Below are positions 38,783-50,077 of a DNA stretch of 50,077 bases, piece after piece. Each line of letters starts with the position of its first letter. Within the stretch, counting starts at the first letter, position 1. Below the pieces are notes generated by a model. It was given only the letters and a program-made list of their open reading frames with translations, did no database searches and was not told the origin of the DNA. Location of the stretch: assembly GCA_027605045.1 (NCBI GenBank), contig JAQFWX010000215.1, forward strand, positions 1 to 50,077, written 5' to 3'. The DNA comes from Phallus indusiatus. Its lineage: Eukaryota; Basidiomycota; Agaricomycetes; Phallales; Phallaceae. Position numbers and translations under genes: made by a program.

Positions 38783-41329
38783 ATGCAAAATAAATTAAAA
38801 ATAAAAAATGTAATAAAATTAACTTATCCATTAGAACTAAAACCCATACAAAAATATTCATATAAGTTAAAAGTTGTATACTTAAAAAGAGATTATAGTG
38901 ATAGTATAACAAAAAAAATTAATAATGAAGAAGTATTAATTAATAATTTAAGTAGTAAACAAGCTAAAGATATTTACCCGAATGATTTATTTAAAAATAA
39001 AAATATTAATTTAAGTAAAGATTCTAGTAATTTAGAATTAAAAATTTTAATAAAAGAAAAAGAATGGAAAGAAATTTGGACTCAAAAGTTTAATAAGTAT
39101 AAAAATATTGGAAAATATCTACCTACCATCTCAGATAGATTATCTTTTTCTTATTTACAAGAAAGAAAATTAAATTTAACATCTAAATATTCATTTAATA
39201 ATTTCTTATCTAGTTCTAAAGTTATTAATTATAGTTTTCAACATGCTAATAAAAAAGTAGATTTAAATTCTCTATATAAGTTATTAAAATCTTTTTTTAA
39301 AACTTTAAAATCTTTAATAAGTTTCCCAATTTTAAAAAATACTCCGAAAAAATTAAAAATACTATTATTTTATTATGTCATACCTAATAACTCAATATTA
39401 AAAGCAAGAAAAAACTATCAAAATTATATAAGAAATGATGACAAATTATTTAAAGATACAATTCTTAGAACAAATTTAATAAAAATAATATCTAGATTTA
39501 AAATGATTCTTTTTATTTCTAAATGGAAAGAAAATAATACATTAAAATTACCAAACTTAAATAATAAAACTAATAGTCTATCAATACCATTAGTATATAA
39601 AATTCAAGAGAGTCTCTTAGAAAATACTAATTTAACAAATAAAAAAGAGATTGAAATATTAAAAAATTTAGGGTTAAATATTAGTAATATTACTGAAAAA
39701 GAAAAACAAAAAATAGCTGTATTTAAAGAAGAAACTATTCAATATAATTTAAATAAATTAATTCCTTTTTATAAAAATTTAGTCACTTTATTATTTGAAA
39801 AAGATTTAAATCTGGATAAAGATTTAAATAATCATTTAAAAAAAAATATTAAATTTTTAAATTCAAATAATTGTGTCAAAATTAATAAAATATTAGTTAA
39901 TAATTTATTAAATAAATTATCTTTTAATAAAGATTTAAATACAGAAAAGTTAATTGAAAACTTTGAAAGTTTAAATATTGGAATAGATATGGATAAAGAA
40001 AATAAATTAATTAAAGTTTCTTCTATAGAAGCTAATATAGAAAAAATAAACTTAGAGGTTAATATAAGTAAACTACAATTAGAAAATAGTCATATTTTAA
40101 ATATTGTGAAAAATACTAGTGTTTATAAAATAGCTCAAGAATTAATCTTAATATATTCTGAATTAAACTTATTAAAAGAAAAAATTAAAAATCAAGAAAC
40201 ATTTAAAAAAAATTATAAACTGAATATTATTTATTCTTTAAATTTTTTAAATAAATTAATTTTATTTTTTATTAAATTAAGAAATTATAAAATTATATTA
40301 GGTGCTAAGCAAAAAGAACTTAATAATTCAATTTATGGTAAATTAGAAAATTTAAATTTTGAAATAGAAGGATTGGAAGAATTAAACTTAGAAAAATTAG
40401 AGAAGTTTTATAATGACTACTCTAATTTAAAGATAAATAGTAAACTTATATACATTTTACAAGAAAAACAAGATATCTATAGTTATTTAAAATTACCTTC
40501 TATTAAAAAAGTACTTACACTTATAAAAGAACAAAATTTTGAATTTAGTGAAGAACCTTTAATTATGAATTATTCTAATCCTTATGCCTATAAAAATGCA
40601 AATTTATTACTTATAACGGCTTTACATTCATTATATCGAGCTATGCTAATAGAACATTTAAATAAAATAAATGGAGAAAAATATTTCCAAAAAAAATCCC
40701 CAATTAATGAAATTTATAAATTAGATGTAAAAGATCTAAAACTTAACGATTCTTTAAAAATAATGAGAGAGCGTCTAGAAAATTTAGATTCTTATATAGT
40801 GGTTAATGATAGTAAAAAAAATTTAAATATCTTAAGTAATATTGAATCTAATAATGGATCTTCACTTATCTCATTAAATAAAGTGAAATTTAAATATTTA
40901 ATTTCTTTCTTAGAAAAAATCTTTAATAAAAAGATTGAATTAGAATTAATAAGATTAAAATACCCTGCACATAATAGTAATATCTTAGCTCAAGTTTTAG
41001 CTTTAAGTTCTAAAAATTTAAAATTTTTTACGATCATGAGAAAATTATTATATAATGTGAATATTAAACACACTGGTTTCTTAAAACATAATTTTAATAT
41101 CATACCTTCATATTTATCAGGAATAAAAATAAGATTAGGAGGACGTTTATCTACTGAAAAATTAATACCCAGAAAAACAGTCAAAACATATCAAATTGGA
41201 AGTATAGCCAGAAATAAGGTTAATTATAAAGATAATACTAGGGTTACTTTAAAAAATAAAAGGGGTGTTTATAGTTTAACAGTTATTACTAGCCATATAT
41301 TTAATACTAATAAAAAAATTAAATATTAA
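38783..41329 (+). CDS. rps3: Ribosomal protein S3 (uS3m), greatly enlarged
   Basis: This is a mitoribosomal small-subunit protein, here free-standing between trnP and atp9. It is 848 residues, far longer than bacterial S3 and long even for fungal forms. Identification rests on the C-terminal block near 41100-41230: SYLSGIKIRLGGRLSTEKLI followed by PRKTVKTYQIGS, the conserved uS3 C-terminal signature (G-I/L-x-I-x-x-x-G-R-L with basic residues). Most of the remaining sequence is Lys/Asn/Leu-rich with predicted helical, repeat-like stretches, as in fast-evolving fungal rps3/var1 genes. No UGA occurs across the whole frame. Start ATG 38783 is the first in frame. Confidence 0.88.
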   Translation: MQNKLKIKNVIKLTYPLELKPIQKYSYKLKVVYLKRDYSDSITKKINNEEVLINNLSSKQAKDIYPNDLFKNKNINLSKDSSNLELKILIKEKEWKEIWTQKFNKYKNIGKYLPTISDRLSFSYLQERKLNLTSKYSFNNFLSSSKVINYSFQHANKKVDLNSLYKLLKSFFKTLKSLISFPILKNTPKKLKILLFYYVIPNNSILKARKNYQNYIRNDDKLFKDTILRTNLIKIISRFKMILFISKWKENNTLKLPNLNNKTNSLSIPLVYKIQESLLENTNLTNKKEIEILKNLGLNISNITEKEKQKIAVFKEETIQYNLNKLIPFYKNLVTLLFEKDLNLDKDLNNHLKKNIKFLNSNNCVKINKILVNNLLNKLSFNKDLNTEKLIENFESLNIGIDMDKENKLIKVSSIEANIEKINLEVNISKLQLENSHILNIVKNTSVYKIAQELILIYSELNLLKEKIKNQETFKKNYKLNIIYSLNFLNKLILFFIKLRNYKIILGAKQKELNNSIYGKLENLNFEIEGLEELNLEKLEKFYNDYSNLKINSKLIYILQEKQDIYSYLKLPSIKKVLTLIKEQNFEFSEEPLIMNYSNPYAYKNANLLLITALHSLYRAMLIEHLNKINGEKYFQKKSPINEIYKLDVKDLKLNDSLKIMRERLENLDSYIVVNDSKKNLNILSNIESNNGSSLISLNKVKFKYLISFLEKIFNKKIELELIRLKYPAHNSNILAQVLALSSKNLKFFTIMRKLLYNVNIKHTGFLKHNFNIIPSYLSGIKIRLGGRLSTEKLIPRKTVKTYQIGSIARNKVNYKDNTRVTLKNKRGVYSLTVITSHIFNTNKKIKY

Positions 41330-41397
41330 GTAAGTTATATATAGAAACTATAATAAATTTATTACAGACATAATTAAAAATATAAAAAAATTTTTTT

Positions 41398-41619
41398 ATG
41401 TTAGCAGCAGCAAAATACATTGGAGCTGGTTTAGCTTGTTCAGGTTTAATTGGAGCAGGTGCCGGTATTGGTTTAATCTTCTCTGCTTTAATAGCAAGTA
41501 CAGCAAGAAACCCTCAACTTAGAGGTCAATTATTCACTTATGCTATATTAGGATTCGCTTTAGCAGAAGCCACAGGATTATTCTCTTTAATGGTAGCATT
41601 CTTATTATTATATTCATAA
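41398..41619 (+). CDS. atp9: ATP synthase subunit 9 (F0 c-ring)
   Basis: This is the proteolipid that forms the rotating c-ring. It is 73 residues, the expected length. The first helix has [20 protein letters not shown], the loop has [10 protein letters not shown], and the second helix carries the proton-binding Glu in [13 protein letters not shown]. It starts 68 bases after rps3. Confidence 0.98.
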   Translation: MLAAAKYIGAGLACSGLIGAGAGIGLIFSALIASTARNPQLRGQLFTYAILGFALAEATGLFSLMVAFLLLYS

Positions 41620-41731
41620 TTTCAATATAATATTAAAATTTTAATTAACCCCTTAAAAGTATAGCTACTATTACTTAAAGAGCTAAGTCTTCAAATTTTA
41701 AACTTAAGATTAGACTTAATTAAACATATAA

Positions 41732-47820
<6,089 letters not shown>

Positions 47821-48043
47821 TAATTTCCTATTTAATTTAAATTAATGAAAGCAAAACTAAATTATATAGAGACTTAATTATTTAGCGAAATTTTTAATAT
47901 TTTAGCTTTAGATTGAATAATAATTTTAAACTCACCCCTTTTTTAATAATTTTAATTAGAAAATTTAAATTTTATTAAAAAGTAACATTTAAATAAAAGA
48001 TAACTGTGTACTTTAAGACCTAATACTAATAATAAAATATAAT
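47821..48043. other. Short AT-rich spacer between cox1 and nad4
   Basis: About 220 bases; nothing recognised. Confidence 0.55.
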
Positions 48044-50077
48044 ATGATTAGTTTATTATTAATAATACCTATAATAGGTTGTATATATTTATTACCAATA
48101 GAAGAAGATAGCCTCCAAGCTAAAAGTAGAATGAAAAAAATAGCTTTATTTTTTTCTTTGCTTAATTTATTAATTTCAATTTTAATGTGAATAGAATTTG
48201 ACTCTAGCATTAATGGATACCAATTTGTATATGAATTTAAAGAATTAAGTTTTTGTCATTTAAATGTAGGTATAGATGGGACATCTTTATATTTTATTTT
48301 ATTAACTACTTTTATCACACCTATTTGTTTATTATCTAATTGAATAGATATTAAAGATAAAATGAAATATTTTCTTATTTCATTTTTAATTTTAGAAACT
48401 TTACAAATAGCTGTTTTCGTAGTATTAGATTTATTATTATTTTATATTTTTTTTGAAAGTGTATTAGTTCCTTTATTTATAATTATCTTAACTTGGGGAG
48501 CTAGTCAATCTAGAATTAGAGCTGCTTTCCTATTATTTTTATATACTTTATTTGGATCTTTATTTATGTTATTAGCTATAATGACAATACTTTATTATTT
48601 AGGTAGTACAGATTTCCAATTAATTTCATTATCAGAAATTAGCTTGGAAAGTCAAAAATGGTTATGGTTGTCACCCTCCTTCAGTAAGAGGGATATGACC
48701 AGCAGAGTTATTCCAGATATTATAGATAGTGAACCTTCTTTATTAAAAAGATTCCCTGGTAGTAATAAAAAATATTTACCTAGTAACACTAATTGCAAAG
48801 ATATAGTTATTTACGGTTCTAATTTATGTACAACTGTAAATTATCCACCTTATACGTCAATAGTAAGACATATGGTAGAAATTCCTTCTAATTTAAATTC
48901 AATTATAGTTGGACTTCTATTGTCTGATGGCTGGTTATTTAAAAATAATGCTAGTAATACTTTACTAGGTTTAAAACAATCTATGTTTAATTCTACATTT
49001 GTTTTTTATGTTTTTAATAAACTAAATCATTATTGCAGTAGTTATCCTACTATTACTAGTACTAAACTAAAAGGTAAAATTTTTAAAGGTGTTAAAATAG
49101 TAACTAGAGTATATCCTTGTTTTACAAAATGGCATAGTATTTTTTATGTTAATAATAAAAAAATAGTACCTATAGATTTATATAATTTGTTAACCTATGA
49201 AGCTTTAGCCTATTGGATTATGGGAGATGGTACTAGATCAAAAAAAGGTTTAATACTACAAACACAATCTTTTACTTTGAAAGAAGTAGTTTTTATTATA
49301 AACATACTAATATATAAATTTAATTTAAAGTGTAGTATATATATGCAAAGAGGTTTACCTACAATTTATATACACACTAGTTCCATGCAAGAAATTAAAC
49401 CCTTACTTATACCTTATTTTTGTAATTCTATGTTGTATAAGTTAAATCTATCATAATAAAAAAGGGGCTATTAATATTAGATTAGTATTTTATAATGTAA
49501 ATAATTTTTCTTTACTATTGGTTATTATTTATAATAATTAAAAATTGAAAAATATTTCAATAATAATATAAATAATTAAAGGTAAATATTAACATAATTT
49601 ACATAAAGAACATTATTATTTTATTCTGAATAACATCTGAGGTGGCAAATTCGAGGGACATCTTAAATTTAGAAAAGGAATAAATTTAAGAATATCGTCG
49701 AGCTAAATCAATAACTAGGAAACTGTTATTGTAAAAGTGTAGAGGCCAGACGCCACATGATATCTAAGTAAATATTTTAAATTTTATATGATATTAGAAG
49801 GAATGGTCCAATTCACCGGTGACGGGTTTTAGATGAAAATTTAAATAAGATATAGTATTATAACTTATAATTATTATATTGAGAAGATAAGCTTACTGTG
49901 ACCTGAGATGGTTGAAAGCTGAGCCGTGAGCCTTTTTCTTAGCTTTTGCTATAAAAACACCGATTTGGCCTTTAAATACTTGGTTAATAAAAGCACATGT
50001 AGAAGCTCCTTTAGCAGGAAGTATAATACTAGCAGGGACTATTTTAAAACTAGCAAGTTATGGGTTTATACGAGTCT
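48044..50077 (+). CDS. nad4: NADH dehydrogenase subunit 4, exon 1 and 5' part of exon 2 (continues at base 1)
   Basis: Exon 1 is 48044-48671 and exon 2 begins at 49931, running through the edge into 1-679. With the edge indels allowed for, the protein is about 484 residues. Exon 1 needs UGA read as Trp at 48188-48190 (LISILMWIEFD) and 48342-48344 (LLSNWIDIK). It holds [20 protein letters not shown], a hallmark of ND4. Splicing restores [20 protein letters not shown], then [20 protein letters not shown]. The start ATG 48044 is the first in frame and gives the typical hydrophobic N terminus [13 protein letters not shown]. Confidence 0.95.
48672..49456 (+). CDS. LAGLIDADG homing endonuclease of the nad4 intron, fused in frame to exon 1
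   Basis: The frame continues from nad4 exon 1 for 261 codons to TAA 49454-49456. About 75 linker residues precede motif 1, [14 protein letters not shown] (near 48902). Motif 2, [16 protein letters not shown] (near 49203), has G-D-G in place of D-D-G. It belongs to the same LAGLIDADG_2-type group as the cob intron 2 and nad2 intron enzymes (shared Y-P-C-F-x-x-W-H / A-Y-W-I layout). It is intact. Confidence 0.9.
48672..49930 (+). mobile_element. Group I intron in nad4
   Basis: The intron is 1259 bases. Exon 1 ends in T (tggttgt) and the intron ends in G (gccgtgag), giving WL-S-FFLAF. The structured 3' part includes ctgaggtggcaaattcgagg near 49637 and cacatgatatctaag near 49755. The group I assignment rests mainly on the LAGLIDADG ORF and the border rule; the subgroup was not determined. 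Confidence 0.82.

Overview
This window is a fungal mitochondrial genome, probably the complete circle cut open inside nad4. It is very AT-rich, and every gene lies on the + strand. It carries one copy each of nad1-6, nad4L, cob, cox1-3, atp6, atp8, atp9, a free-standing rps3, both rRNAs (rns, rnl) and 24 tRNAs that cover all twenty amino acids. UGA must be read as tryptophan (code 4). rps3 lies outside rnl and rnl has no intron, which argues against Pezizomycotina. The layout fits Basidiomycota (Agaricomycetes-like), but that placement is inference and the species is not identified. nad4 exon 2 starts at 49931, runs off the right edge and resumes in frame at base 1, which is why the molecule is read as circular.

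Layout from left to right: nad4 3' end; a 414-residue unknown membrane ORF whose 5' leader is a copy of the cox3 leader; cox3; a broken small ORF; atp8; trnW, trnD; nad4L-nad5 (overlapping by one base; one intron); trnN, trnC, trnR; rnl; cox2 (one intron); eleven tRNAs; nad2 (one intron)-nad3; trnS, trnQ, trnH; nad1 (one large intron); nad6; cob (two introns); a second unknown membrane ORF (260 residues); rns; trnV, trnL, trnR; atp6; trnS, trnP; a greatly enlarged rps3; atp9; cox1 (three introns); nad4 5' part (one intron).

The ten introns look like group I elements. In all ten, borders could be placed with the 5' exon ending in T and the intron ending in G. Each carries a homing-endonuclease gene: seven LAGLIDADG (nad5, nad2, cob i2, cox1 i1-i3, nad4) and three GIY-YIG (cox2, nad1, cob i1). 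The cox2 one is decayed. The core genes encode respiratory complexes I, III and IV, ATP synthase subunits and mitoribosome components.

The points most worth following up are: the orf414/cox3 duplicated leader; the only visible tRNA-Trp having anticodon CCA although UGA occurs in nad4, nad2 and both unknown ORFs; three tRNA-like elements with defective anticodon arms; a nad1 intron endonuclease with four repeated NUMOD-like modules; and single-base homopolymer frameshifts in nad5 and cob plus several indels at the circle junction, which look more like assembly errors than biology.
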